A stretch of DNA of 59,229 nt from contig NZ_AEYF01000028.1 of assembly GCF_000292525.1 (NCBI RefSeq), forward strand, positions 1-59,229, written 5' to 3'. Source of the DNA: Rhizobium sp. CCGE 510 (GTDB lineage: Bacteria; Pseudomonadota; Alphaproteobacteria; Rhizobiales; Rhizobiaceae). Below are positions 8,327 through 17,334 of this stretch, in pieces (position 1 is the first letter of the stretch; each line of letters begins with the position of its first letter). The notes below the pieces were generated by a model. The model saw only the letters and a list, made by a program, of their open reading frames with translations, searched no databases and was not told where the DNA came from. A program made the position numbers and the translations under genes.

Positions 8327-9250
8327 CTATCTGGTGGCTGCAAACACCAAGTTCGGATAGAGCCGTTGAATGACGGCGCACCGCATGGCGATAGCGAGAT
8401 CGTCGTGAAAGATTTCGAGCGCTCTGCCTGCGTCTTTCGGCGTGAGCCACCCGTCAGTCAGGCGCCAGCGACGGAAGAACAGCCAGTCAAGTTCGTGCCG
8501 GGATATAAACTCTAAGCTACTTCGTGCCCGTTCCGGAGTGTCGGATGAACTTATTATGTTGGCGTTCGGCCCATATTTAGCGCGTGACTCTTCTAAAGCT
8601 GCCGCATTTCGCTGCATCTCGGCTGTCACCTGCGCATCGGTGATGGTGACAAGTTTGTCCATTTCGGCGCGGATATCAGCCGGCATCCTGACAAGAGCTT
8701 GCTCCAACGCGTTAGAGAAACGGGGATCGGAGGTGAAACTCATTTCCCATTCCTCTGGCCAGTCCCGCCAGACCACGGTTTCAGCAATCTCCGTCCAACG
8801 GCCTTCGGCCACCAGCCCCAATGCCCGAATGACAGACAAGACCTCGGGTGTTGCGAACGCGGGACCAAGACTGTTTGCAGCCGCAATATTCGGCGGTGGC
8901 GGGGGTGGTGCGCCTATCCCGTAAACGAGAAAGCCGCCCGTCGATAGAGGCACGCTGCAATCTGGCAGGCGATAAGATAGCAGCCTCTGTTGTGCCGCCA
9001 GCCGAAGCACCGAGACGCACAGGTCGTCCCAGCGTGGCAGTTCGAGAGGTAGCTGAGCATTCTTACGCGGGATTGTGCCCCAGTTGGTTTCATCGGCCTG
9101 TCCGAGTGCCACCAGAGCTTCGCAACCGATCTGATAGGCCGTTAGGAACATATGGTCCCAGCCCTCATCCCCATCGCCGCGCGGGATGTTTCGGGATAGG
9201 AAGTCGACTACGTCTGCCGCCCAACCGGCAGCCGGGATTTTCAAGGCCAT
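8327..9250 (-). CDS. hypothetical protein with proline run
   Basis: The product has 307 residues and was not recognised. It has no signal peptide or membrane segment and contains a run of six prolines (GAPPPPPPN, about residue 115), followed by a helical C-terminal half ending LYPNLVFAATR. Composition is mixed and soluble-looking, with many Trp residues. Codon use and length support a real gene, and it directly precedes the alkylation-repair-like gene on the same strand. Start at 9250 (MALKIPAAGWAAD) is the only in-frame ATG near the 5' end, but its ribosome-binding site is weak. Confidence 0.65.
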   Translation of the reverse strand: MALKIPAAGWAADVVDFLSRNIPRGDGDEGWDHMFLTAYQIGCEALVALGQADETNWGTIPRKNAQLPLELPRWDDLCVSVLRLAAQQRLLSYRLPDCSVPLSTGGFLVYGIGAPPPPPPNIAAANSLGPAFATPEVLSVIRALGLVAEGRWTEIAETVVWRDWPEEWEMSFTSDPRFSNALEQALVRMPADIRAEMDKLVTITDAQVTAEMQRNAAALEESRAKYGPNANIISSSDTPERARSSLEFISRHELDWLFFRRWRLTDGWLTPKDAGRALEIFHDDLAIAMRCAVIQRLYPNLVFAATR

Positions 9251-10082
9251 TCCGCCTCTGCCCTCCGCATGTTCAATATCCGGCTGATACTCGAATTCGA
9301 TCGATAGCGAAAGCGAGATGCACGAACGCTTCGAGGGGATTATTAGCTAGAAGACCTGGAAACCGTCGCGGCCATGCCGAAGATGAAGCCTATAGCCTCC
9401 GGGAAGCCGCACCTCAAATCACGCGCCGCCAATCGCGGCTCTCTTCCCGCCCATCCTCTCATATCGAGGAGATCATCGAGAGGGACATTTTTTGGCTTTT
9501 GCAGTCTTGATCCGTCGAATTAGCAGTGTATAGATTAACTATCGAAATGATAGTGACGCAATAGATGAGAGCGAGTTCCGCTTGGTATGGCTGTGTAGTC
9601 GATGATCGCCGCGAGAAATCGGGGCGATTGAAGCCGCAATTCGATGTCGGCAGTTCGCGAATTTCGGCCTTCTGCCCGAAATTCTAAACCGGAGACTAAA
9701 TGCTCCGCGAACAAGGTAGTTGGTTGAAGCCGCAAAGTTCGGACGTCTACCTTGCAACGAGTTCGCCCGCCCGCGGGTAAGGCGGGTGTTGATTTGTGCA
9801 CGCAATGCCAGATCCGGCAGCCCACGAGAATCACTCTTCGAGAAGCTGGCGTACGCTTTTGCTGCTGAAACGAAGGTGGAAATTGAATGGAACGAAGTGG
9901 TGTCGTTACGGCAGCAATCTCGACTCCCCAACGAGCCGGCAAGGGCGTTCATACAGCTTTTATCTGCGATGCCCGCCGGCCGTGACGACCTGAGATAACT
10001 GCCCGGAAGTGATTTACGCAAGTCAGGACGGAAATGAGGAAGCGGTTCTTTTTGGACCTGATTCACAAATGTGGAGATTCTA
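9251..10082. other. gene-poor region
   Basis: This is about 830 bases without a convincing gene. Several frames of 90-260 codons exist on both strands, but they overlap one another, lack ribosome-binding sites and show no family features. A near-direct repeat TTGAAGCCGCAA occurs around 9627 and 9725. The stretch is lower in GC than its neighbours. It may be decayed coding DNA at the edge of an accessory segment. Confidence 0.5.
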
Positions 10083-11075
10083 ATGCTCAGTAGACCGGTA
10101 GCGGTGTCCAGATGGGCAGGAACAAATTTCGAAGGCATGTTGGAGTCCCTGGGCGAAATCGCTCCTTTCGAGGGCGCCACGACTGATTCGATGGATAACT
10201 TCAATTGGAGCGCCAATGCTTGGTCGAACGGAACGCTGACACTCAATGAACTCACTTGCAATCGGCCATGGCATATCTCAGCCACGTCCGAAACGCCGAT
10301 GTGGCTGACAATCATGGTTCCAAGACGTGGCAGCTGCGGCCTGATCCATGGTCAGGTGACGACAACGGCTATGCCTGGCCAAATACTGCTCGGCCAAACC
10401 CACGAAGCGGATCGTTTCTGGGTTCAGGGCGCCGACCATTGGTCCGAAGGGCTGCATATCGACTGGCCCGTGATCGCGCGATCTGTCGGGGAACTGCTCG
10501 AATTGCCCGTAAGTCGCTCGCTTGAATTTGTGCCACAAGTTGACGAGTCCAGCCCCGCTGGAGTGCTGCTTCACAATTTGGTCGAAACAATAATTTCGGG
10601 AATGCGCGGGAATGGCGTCTTGCTCCAATCACCAATCGCCATCACCAATCTTACGGAAGCGCTGGGTCGTCTGATCGTCCGGACGATGCCGCACCGACTG
10701 TCTGCGCAATTGGAGAAAAAGACCTTTACGCCGGCACCTCGGCACGTCCGGCGCGCTATCGACTATATGTATGAGAATATCGGCAGGCCTATTACAATCT
10801 CGATGGTGGCTCAAGCTGCCAACGTCTCAGTCAGGACGCTGGAAAACGGCTTTCGTACCTTCAAGGACGCAACACCGGCCGGCTACCTGCGCATGCTGCG
10901 ACTGCGAGCGGTCAGAGAAGAGCTTCTAGATCCGTGCAACCAGCAAAGCATCAAGGATGTTTGCTTGAAATGGGGCTTCTTTCACGCGGGCCGGTTCTCT
11001 GCGATGTATCGTTCGGTCTATGCCGAGGCGCCGCAAGCTACGCAGAAACACAGTAGGCATAAAGAGAGATCGTGA
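10083..11075 (+). CDS. AraC family transcriptional regulator
   Basis: The product has 330 residues from the ATG at 10083, with GGAG 7 bases upstream; a GTG at 10071 in the same frame is the alternative. The N-terminal 200 residues resemble the cupin-like sensor domain of AraC-type activators. The C-terminal AraC domain is clear: PRHVRRAIDYMYENIGRPI, then the first helix-turn-helix ISMVAQAANVSVRTLENGF, and the second, IKDVCLKWGFFHAGRFSAMYR (about 300-320). It stands alone between two gene-poor gaps. Its target may be the downstream module starting at 11596, but no shared operator was identified. Confidence 0.88.
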   Translation: MLSRPVAVSRWAGTNFEGMLESLGEIAPFEGATTDSMDNFNWSANAWSNGTLTLNELTCNRPWHISATSETPMWLTIMVPRRGSCGLIHGQVTTTAMPGQILLGQTHEADRFWVQGADHWSEGLHIDWPVIARSVGELLELPVSRSLEFVPQVDESSPAGVLLHNLVETIISGMRGNGVLLQSPIAITNLTEALGRLIVRTMPHRLSAQLEKKTFTPAPRHVRRAIDYMYENIGRPITISMVAQAANVSVRTLENGFRTFKDATPAGYLRMLRLRAVREELLDPCNQQSIKDVCLKWGFFHAGRFSAMYRSVYAEAPQATQKHSRHKERS

Positions 11076-11595
11076 TTTTTCGGCATGTCGATTGGTGGCC
11101 ACCAGGTCGATTGGCGTACCTGCTGGGAAGCTAGACGCGCGGTGCCGCCCTGACTGCTTCGCAAATCGGTGGGGAAATCGCCTTTTCGTCGTATGGTCTG
11201 AACGCTTCAAACTGAACCATTTTTCGCCAGAGCTATCCAGTGCATTTCCTGGCTGCGACAGGAACGGAAGACGATGGACGGCGGCATATCCGATGTTCGA
11301 AATTAGATACAAATCACGCAGCGAACATCACTTGCTATTGGACTGCTGGCCGCATGTTGATGACTCTGAGGGCCGCCTACGATAGGCGAACGATGCTCTT
11401 GGGCATGTCATCGGTAGATAAGAAGAAAGCGGCCCAGAAAATGTGGGCCGGCGCTGGCACATTGTTAGAGAGGCCGTCTGCGGGTTGTGGCTAACGTTCG
11501 GAAATCGCTCGCTGATGGGACGGGGTTTAACAATGTTCGCGTCGAAGACATTAGAGCAACTGGGTGGCGATTTCGCTAAGCGGAAGAAAGGTGGC
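11076..11595. other. gene-poor region upstream of the two-component system
   Basis: About 520 bases hold no supported gene; small frames over 11020-11385 and 11443-11595 lack family features. The last part is in frame with the response regulator (possible upstream starts GTG/ATG at 11443 and 11533), but the added residues do not belong to the receiver domain. The promoter for the two-component operon should be here. Confidence 0.5.
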
Positions 11596-12273
11596 ATGGC
11601 GAAGGTCCTTCTAATCGAAGATGATGTTGATACAGCGCAGGAGATAAGCGCTGAGCTACGCGATCGCGGCTATGTCGTTGATTGGGTGGATGATGGTGTC
11701 GAGGGACTCCGCCAGGCTCGCAAAGGCGGGGCCGATATCCTCATCGTCGACCGAATGCTGCCAGGAATGGAGGGCCTTGCGATTATCGATGCGTTGCGCG
11801 GCGTGCAGATTCGCACTCCCGTGCTTGTGCTGAGCGCTCTCGGCGCCGTCAATGACCGTGTACGCGGCCTGGGCGCTGGCGGCGACGATTATCTTACCAA
11901 GCCGTTTGCGATCCCCGAACTCATCGCAAGAATCGAGGCGCTGTTACGGCGCCCGGCAGATACGGCGGCGAGCGTTTTGCGGATCCTTCCGCTGGAACTC
12001 GACCTTCTTGAACGCACGGCGACGCGTGGCGGGAGAGAGATTGAACTTCTGCCCCGCGAATTTCGTCTGCTCGAATACATGATGCGGCGCTGCGAACAGC
12101 TGTTGACGCGTGCAATGCTGTTCGAGGAGGTCTGGAAGTACAAGTTCGTTCCGGATTCCAACCTGGTCGACGTCCATATGGGGCGTCTACGCCGAAAGGT
12201 CGACGCACCTGGCGAAACTCCCATGATCTACAGTGTTCGCGGTGAAGGGTTCGTACTCCGTGCGCCTGCTTGA
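11596..12273 (+). CDS. OmpR/PhoB-type response regulator
   Basis: The product has 225 residues from the ATG at 11596 (MAKVLLIEDDVDTA), preceded by GAAAGGTGGC; this gives the normal family length. The receiver domain has acidic residues ED at 8-10, the phospho-acceptor Asp at about residue 52 (LIVDRMLPG), and Lys in YLTKPF. The C-terminal winged helix contains LPREFRLLEYMMRR and VDVHMGRLRRKVD. It overlaps the sensor kinase start by 14 bases, so the two form one operon. By class it is a DNA-binding regulator; likely targets are the malic enzyme-fumarase-antiporter genes downstream, which is inferred from position. Confidence 0.92.
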   Translation: MAKVLLIEDDVDTAQEISAELRDRGYVVDWVDDGVEGLRQARKGGADILIVDRMLPGMEGLAIIDALRGVQIRTPVLVLSALGAVNDRVRGLGAGGDDYLTKPFAIPELIARIEALLRRPADTAASVLRILPLELDLLERTATRGGREIELLPREFRLLEYMMRRCEQLLTRAMLFEEVWKYKFVPDSNLVDVHMGRLRRKVDAPGETPMIYSVRGEGFVLRAPA

Positions 12274-13627
12274 CTGGACGCGCCAGACCACTTTCCGCTA
12301 CACGGCCGCGCTCTTTGGCGCCATCTCGCTGACAATTGTGGTCAGCTTCGGCATTGCCATTCTTCAAACCAGCCGTAAGCTTGCAGAGCGCCTGGACGTT
12401 TACGTCATGCAAGAGGCCGATGGCATTGTGGCGCAGGCCCGACAGGGAAACCTGGAACCCTATGAAGAACGGCTCCGGCAGGATCCCCGACGGGTCAAGC
12501 CTACGGGCTTGTTCGATGCGAACCGAAAGCGCCTGTCGGGAAATATCGAGCGCTGGCCATCTGAACTGAACGTTGATGACCTGCCGCTGGGGGTTTCGGT
12601 GGTCCGCCTCGACAGCGTGTCGCTTGAACGTCAGTCGGTGCGTGCCGTCGCCCGACGGTTGCCCAACGGCAATGTCCTCATCGTGGCGTGGAGCACCAGC
12701 TATAACGATGAGACAGCCGACGTCGTCAGGAGTGGGCTGCTCTACGGGCTGATCCCCGCCTTCATTCTCGGCTCTGTCGCCGCGCTGATCTTCGGCGCGA
12801 GAGCGCATAAACGGGTGAAGGAGATGAACGCGCGGGTTGAGCGGATTGTCGCCGGCGATCTTAGACAGCGCCTACCGACGCGCGACACCGCAGAGCCGCT
12901 CGACCGCCTGGCCCATAGCGTGAATGGCATGCTCGATGAGATACAGACGCTCGTCGAGAACCTTGCCAGCACTGGTGACGACATTGCCCACGATCTGCGC
13001 GCACCCCTTGCTCGCGCCAGGATGGGACTTGAGCGGGCGCGCAGCAATGCCACCACAGTCGATGAGTTGCGTAGCTCTATCGACCGCGCGATATCAGGCA
13101 TCGATCTTTCTATTTCGATTGTCACGGCACTCCTGCGCATTCGTGCGCTCGAACAGACACGGCGCCTTGAAGCCTTCGACAACGTCTCGGTCCGGGAGAT
13201 CGTCGGGGAAATCGAGGAGCTCTACGAACCCTTCGCGGAAGAGAATCATCTGACGCTCAACATCGACGCGACGAACGATATCGTAGTGCGCGGCGACCGC
13301 GATCTGCTGTTCGAGGCGTTGGCGAACCTGGTCGACAATGCAGTGAAGTTTACGCCCGAAGGCGGCCAGATCAACCTCTGTCTGATGACGGCCGATGGAA
13401 AGCAGGCGCTTCGCATCAGCGATACCGGGCCGGGCGTGCCGGAAGATGAACGCGACCTAATTGTACAACGCTTCTATCGTTCGGATCGAAGCCGTAACAC
13501 AAAGGGGTTGGGCTTGGGCCTCACGCTGGTCACGGCCATCGTCAAACTGCACGGTTTCCGGTTCGACATTTTGGCGATGGCCGGCTTCGTCGCGGAGATC
13601 ACGTTTCCGTCGCAGAATTCCAAATAG
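12260..13627 (+). CDS. sensor histidine kinase
   Basis: The product has 455 residues from the GTG at 12260, with GAAGGG upstream; the frame also opens at 12233. A membrane segment near residues 14-37 and a second at about 155-178 bracket a periplasmic sensor region of roughly 115 residues with no recognised fold. A HAMP domain follows (KRVKEMNARVERIVAGDLRQRLP), then the H-box DIAHDLRAPLARARMGL with the phospho-acceptor His at about 245, and the ATPase with NLVDNAVKFTPEG, DTGPGVP and GLGLGLTLV. It pairs with the response regulator at 11596 by overlap. The ligand is unknown; a C4-dicarboxylate or aromatic acid would fit the neighbours. Confidence 0.9.
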   Translation: MRLLDWTRQTTFRYTAALFGAISLTIVVSFGIAILQTSRKLAERLDVYVMQEADGIVAQARQGNLEPYEERLRQDPRRVKPTGLFDANRKRLSGNIERWPSELNVDDLPLGVSVVRLDSVSLERQSVRAVARRLPNGNVLIVAWSTSYNDETADVVRSGLLYGLIPAFILGSVAALIFGARAHKRVKEMNARVERIVAGDLRQRLPTRDTAEPLDRLAHSVNGMLDEIQTLVENLASTGDDIAHDLRAPLARARMGLERARSNATTVDELRSSIDRAISGIDLSISIVTALLRIRALEQTRRLEAFDNVSVREIVGEIEELYEPFAEENHLTLNIDATNDIVVRGDRDLLFEALANLVDNAVKFTPEGGQINLCLMTADGKQALRISDTGPGVPEDERDLIVQRFYRSDRSRNTKGLGLGLTLVTAIVKLHGFRFDILAMAGFVAEITFPSQNSK

Positions 13628-13928
13628 CGCCATCCTGTAGACAACCACTGCCACCGCGCGCTTGCATGCCTAATCCCTAATATTGCCGGTCTCGCCTCCG
13701 TCCGCTTCGCGCCGGGATGTCCTGCCCTTGCCATGCGCTCGAGCCGCAATCTTAAATCCGAATTTAAAACTCTAAACGGCAATTTAATGGTCTTGCCGGC
13801 TGCCGCCCGCCATCTTGATCGAAGCAACAATGTGTAGGACGCCGAATGTCCAGCTGAGCGCCGAGTTTATTAAGCATCTGTTTCGGTTGCCTTTCATCAT
13901 CGCTTGTATCAAGAACAGGAGAACTGAC
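13628..13928. other. leader region of the malic enzyme gene
   Basis: About 300 bases without a gene. It holds the AT-rich repeat 13752-13787 and the ribosome-binding site AGGAGAACTGAC directly before the ATG at 13929. An open frame reaches up to 13815, but the first 38 codons show no family resemblance. Confidence 0.5.
13752..13787. promoter_or_regulatory. candidate response-regulator binding site
   Basis: An AT-rich island in GC-rich DNA holds two copies of AATTTAA exactly 20 bases apart (13761 and 13781), about two helical turns, as expected for an OmpR-type dimer. The first copy also pairs with TTAAAT just before it. It sits about 140 bases upstream of the malic enzyme start and just downstream of the two-component genes. 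Function is inferred only. Confidence 0.35.
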
Positions 13929-15575
13929 ATGAATTCCTCGCAAACCGATTTCGACGTCAATCGCGGTCGCGCTTTACTGTCACGCCCTGTCGTTAACAAG
14001 GGCACTGCCTTTACCGAGGAGGAACGCAAGGCGCTCGGCCTCGAAGGCTTGCTGCCCGCGACAGTCGACACGATCGGCGTGCAGCTGAAGCGGGTACTTG
14101 GCCAACTCGCCGCCAAGCCGGACGATCTCGAGCGTTATATCTATTTGCAGGATCTCTGCGATCGCAACCAGACCCTGTTCTATGCCACGCTTGCATCGGA
14201 TCCGGCGCGCTTCGTGCCCATCGTCTACGATCCGACCATTGCAGATGCATGCCTGACCTACGGCCACATCTACCGCCGGCCGCAGGGCATGTACCTGACC
14301 AAGGAGATGAAAGGCCGCTTCGCCCAAGTTCTGCGCAACTGGCCGGTCAAAGATATCAGGTTCATTTGCGTTTCGAGTGGCGGCCGCATTCTCGGCCTCG
14401 GCGATATCGGCGCCAACGGTGCGCCAATTCCGATCGGCAAGCTTCAGCTTTATACCGGTTGCGCCGGCGTTCCTCCGGAAGCGCTGCTGCCGATCCATTT
14501 CGACATCGGCACCACCAATGCCAAGCTGCGGTCCGACCCACTTTATAGCGGTCTGCGCAGCGAGCCCCCTGTCCCCGACGAGATCGATGCCCTGGTCGAC
14601 GAGTTTATGGAAGCGGCCAACGAAGTCTTCCCCGGCGTTTGCGTGCACTTCGAGGACTGGAAAGGTGACGACGCGATCCGCCTGCTGGCGCGCTACAAGC
14701 AGAGGTACTTGGTCTATAACGACGATATTCAGGGCACCGCGAGCGTCGTGATAGCAGGCCTTGTCACCGCGATGGAGATCAAGGGTGAGAAGCTCGCCAG
14801 GCAGCGCATCCTGTTTGCCGGCGCCGGCTCTGCGGGGATCGGAATCGCCAATATGATCGCCGAAGAGATGGTCAAGGAGGGACTGAGCCGCGAAGAAGCC
14901 AATGCCAGGATCTCGCTTTTCGATGTCAAGGGCCTCATCCAGGCCAAGCGTTCCGACCTCAACCCGTCGCAGCAGGTCTATGCCCATGATCTCCCGCCGA
15001 CTGGCGATCTCGCCCAGGCGGTCGAAGAGGTCAAGCCGACGATCCTGATCGGTGTTTCGACGGTTGGCGGTCTTTTCACGGAGCAGGTTATCAAGACCAT
15101 TGCCCGCCATACCGACCGGCCGATTATCTTCCCGCTTTCGAATCCGACGAACAAGGCCGAGTGCACCGCGGAGCAGGCCTATCGCTGGACCGATGGCAAG
15201 GCGCTTGTGGCTTGCGGAGTGCAGTTTCCTGACGTCGAATTCAATGGCAAGATCTTCAAACCGGGCCAGGCGAACAACTTCTACATCTTCCCGGCCGTCG
15301 GTCTTGCCGTCTATGCGACGAAGCCCAAGCGTATCGACGATGCGATGTTCATCGCGGCGGCACATGGCAGCGCCAGCCAGGTGAGCCAGTCCGACCGGAA
15401 GGAAGGCATGCTGTTCCCACGTCAGGACCACATCCTGCAAACGGAACTCAACACCGCCGCTCATGTAGCGACGTCGATCTTCGATCGCGGGCTTGCCACA
15501 GTCGAACGGCCGGCCAACATACGGACCTGGATCGAAAGCCTGACCTTCAAGCCCGTCTACGCAGATCGCGGCTGA
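13929..15575 (+). CDS. maeA: NAD-dependent malic enzyme (SfcA/MaeA type)
   Basis: The product has 548 residues from the ATG at 13929, with AGGAGA 7 bases upstream. It decarboxylates malate oxidatively to pyruvate and CO2. Motifs include VYDPTIADACLTYG (about 97), the metal and substrate segment FEDWKGDDA, YNDDIQGTASV (about 265) and the nucleotide site GAGSAGIGIA (about 300). The length and motifs fit the E. coli MaeA/eukaryotic type, not the long rhizobial Dme/Tme type with a C-terminal phosphotransacetylase-like domain. It is followed by fumarase 88 bases downstream. Cofactor preference (NAD or NADP) cannot be read with certainty. Confidence 0.92.
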   Translation: MNSSQTDFDVNRGRALLSRPVVNKGTAFTEEERKALGLEGLLPATVDTIGVQLKRVLGQLAAKPDDLERYIYLQDLCDRNQTLFYATLASDPARFVPIVYDPTIADACLTYGHIYRRPQGMYLTKEMKGRFAQVLRNWPVKDIRFICVSSGGRILGLGDIGANGAPIPIGKLQLYTGCAGVPPEALLPIHFDIGTTNAKLRSDPLYSGLRSEPPVPDEIDALVDEFMEAANEVFPGVCVHFEDWKGDDAIRLLARYKQRYLVYNDDIQGTASVVIAGLVTAMEIKGEKLARQRILFAGAGSAGIGIANMIAEEMVKEGLSREEANARISLFDVKGLIQAKRSDLNPSQQVYAHDLPPTGDLAQAVEEVKPTILIGVSTVGGLFTEQVIKTIARHTDRPIIFPLSNPTNKAECTAEQAYRWTDGKALVACGVQFPDVEFNGKIFKPGQANNFYIFPAVGLAVYATKPKRIDDAMFIAAAHGSASQVSQSDRKEGMLFPRQDHILQTELNTAAHVATSIFDRGLATVERPANIRTWIESLTFKPVYADRG

Positions 15576-15580
15576 TGACA

Positions 15581-15611
15581 GGGGGCGGCCGCGCACGCTG
15601 CCGTCGCCCCC
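15581..15611 (+). terminator. hairpin between malic enzyme and fumarase
   Basis: GGGGGCG (15581-15587) pairs with CGCCCCC (15605-15611) right after the malic enzyme stop. There is no T-run, so it may be an RNA-stability hairpin or weak attenuator rather than a full terminator. Confidence 0.35.
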
Positions 15612-15663
15612 TTCCTCGATCTCAATATCAATACCAAACGATATGACAAAGGAGCGCCACATC

Positions 15664-17118
15664 ATGGCCGATTCCAATCATCCCGCATTGCGATACATTC
15701 CCGTCGGTCTGACGGCGACAGGCACGCGCAGCGAGTTCGACTCTATGGGCAAAATGGATGTCGAAGCCAATAAATACTGGGGTGCGCAAACCGAGCGCTC
15801 GCTGCATCATTTCTCGATCGGCCGCGACCGCATGCCGGTCGAGGTCTATCGCGCCTATGGCATCGTCAAGAAGGCTTGCGCCTTCGTCAATGCCGAGGCC
15901 GGACGGCTGCCGCAGTGGAAAGCGGACGCCATCGTGCGGGCTGCCGACGAAGCGATCGAGGGCAAGCTCGACGAACATTTTCCGCTCTTCGTGTGGCAGA
16001 CCGGGTCCGGCACCCAGTCGAACATGAACGTCAACGAAGTCCTGTCCAACCGCGCGATCCAGCTGCTCGGCGGAGAACTGGGCAGCCAGCAACCCGTAGG
16101 CCCCAATGACGACGTCAATATGGGCCAGTCGTCGAACGACAGCTTTCCGAGCGCGATGCACATCGCGGCCGTCAAGCTGCTCGACGAACGGCTGATTCCG
16201 GAATTGGAGCAGCTCGTCGCCACGATCGAGCGCAAATCCCGCCAATGGATGGACGTCGTCAAGATCGGCCGCACGCATCTTGAAGATGCCGTGCCCCTGT
16301 CTGTTGGGCAGGAGTGGTCCGGATGGGCCGCGCAGTTGCGCTCGGCGCTGACGGAGGTCGAACACTCGCGACAAGGCCTTTATGAATTGGCGCTTGGCGG
16401 CACGGCGGTTGGCACCGGCCTCAATGCGCCAAAGGGCTTCTCCCGCAATGTCGCGGCAAAAATCGCCGAACTCACCGGAAAGCCGTTCGTGACGGCGCCC
16501 AACAAATTCATGGCGCTGGGATCGCTCGATGCGATGGTGCGCGCGTCGGCAGCACTTCGCGGCGTCGCGGTGGCACTCATGAAAATCGCCAACGACATGC
16601 GCTGGCTTGCGTCCGGGCCGCGCTGCGGATTGGGCGAGTTGAAGCTGCCGGAGAACGAACCTGGGTCTTCGATCATGCCGGGCAAGGTCAACCCGACACA
16701 GTGCGAGGCCATGGTGATGATCGCAATCCAGATCATCGGCAATGACAACGCGATTGCCTTTGCCGGCAGTCAGGGCAATTTCGAGCTCAATGCCATGCGC
16801 CCGATCGTCATCAACAACTTCCTGCACTCGGCGCTGATCCTTGCCGACGGGATGGAGAAGTTCCGGGTCTTTTCCGTCGAAGGCACCGAGCTTGATCGCG
16901 CCCGCATCGATGCGTTGGTCGACCAGTCGTTGATGCTGGTGACGGCGCTATCTCCGGTCATCGGCTATCAGAACGCCGCCCATATCGCCGAGGACGCAGC
17001 CGCCAACGGGACCACGCTTCGCGAAGCAGCGCTCAAGTCCGGCAAGGTCGCTGCAGACCAGTACGACAAGATCATCGTCCCCCGCGACATGATCGGCGAA
17101 GGACTGGAGGGCGCCTGA
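15664..17118 (+). CDS. fumC: class II fumarate hydratase
   Basis: The product has 484 residues from the ATG at 15664, preceded by AAAGGAGCGCC; an ATG at 15643 in frame overlaps that ribosome-binding site and is unlikely. It interconverts fumarate and malate in the cytoplasm. The fumarase/aspartase signature GSSIMPGKVNP is at about residue 338; TGSGTQSNMNVNEV and the substrate loop VGQSSNDSFPSAMH-like segment (MGQSSNDSFPSAMH) are present. It is about 20 residues longer at the N-terminus than common FumC. Together with the malic enzyme it turns fumarate into pyruvate, matching the exchanger downstream. It is probably a second, dedicated copy rather than the housekeeping fumarase, which is inference. 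Confidence 0.93.
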   Translation: MADSNHPALRYIPVGLTATGTRSEFDSMGKMDVEANKYWGAQTERSLHHFSIGRDRMPVEVYRAYGIVKKACAFVNAEAGRLPQWKADAIVRAADEAIEGKLDEHFPLFVWQTGSGTQSNMNVNEVLSNRAIQLLGGELGSQQPVGPNDDVNMGQSSNDSFPSAMHIAAVKLLDERLIPELEQLVATIERKSRQWMDVVKIGRTHLEDAVPLSVGQEWSGWAAQLRSALTEVEHSRQGLYELALGGTAVGTGLNAPKGFSRNVAAKIAELTGKPFVTAPNKFMALGSLDAMVRASAALRGVAVALMKIANDMRWLASGPRCGLGELKLPENEPGSSIMPGKVNPTQCEAMVMIAIQIIGNDNAIAFAGSQGNFELNAMRPIVINNFLHSALILADGMEKFRVFSVEGTELDRARIDALVDQSLMLVTALSPVIGYQNAAHIAEDAAANGTTLREAALKSGKVAADQYDKIIVPRDMIGEGLEGA

Positions 17119-17334
17119 GGGCACCCTTGATCGGACATCGAAGAAAAATCAGGTGAAGAAATGATAGCGCGCCCATAGTGTCTACCAGTATTTCCTGAAG
17201 TCGAGCGGCCTGTGCACTGCGGCGCCGCTAGAATTCTTCGAGCAATCCGCGCCGACGGACGCGCTCATTTAACAATCAACCGTTCGATCGTTTGCCTCAC
17301 GACATGTCGGGGGCGGAGGCAAAGAGGTATTGCC

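Noticed and set aside
9539..10315. A 258-codon minus-strand frame in the gap before the AraC gene
   Set aside because: No ribosome-binding site, no domain, and it runs into the AraC gene on the other strand.
13980..15677. A 565-codon minus-strand frame opposite the malic enzyme
   Set aside because: Mirror frame of a well-supported gene, no family features.
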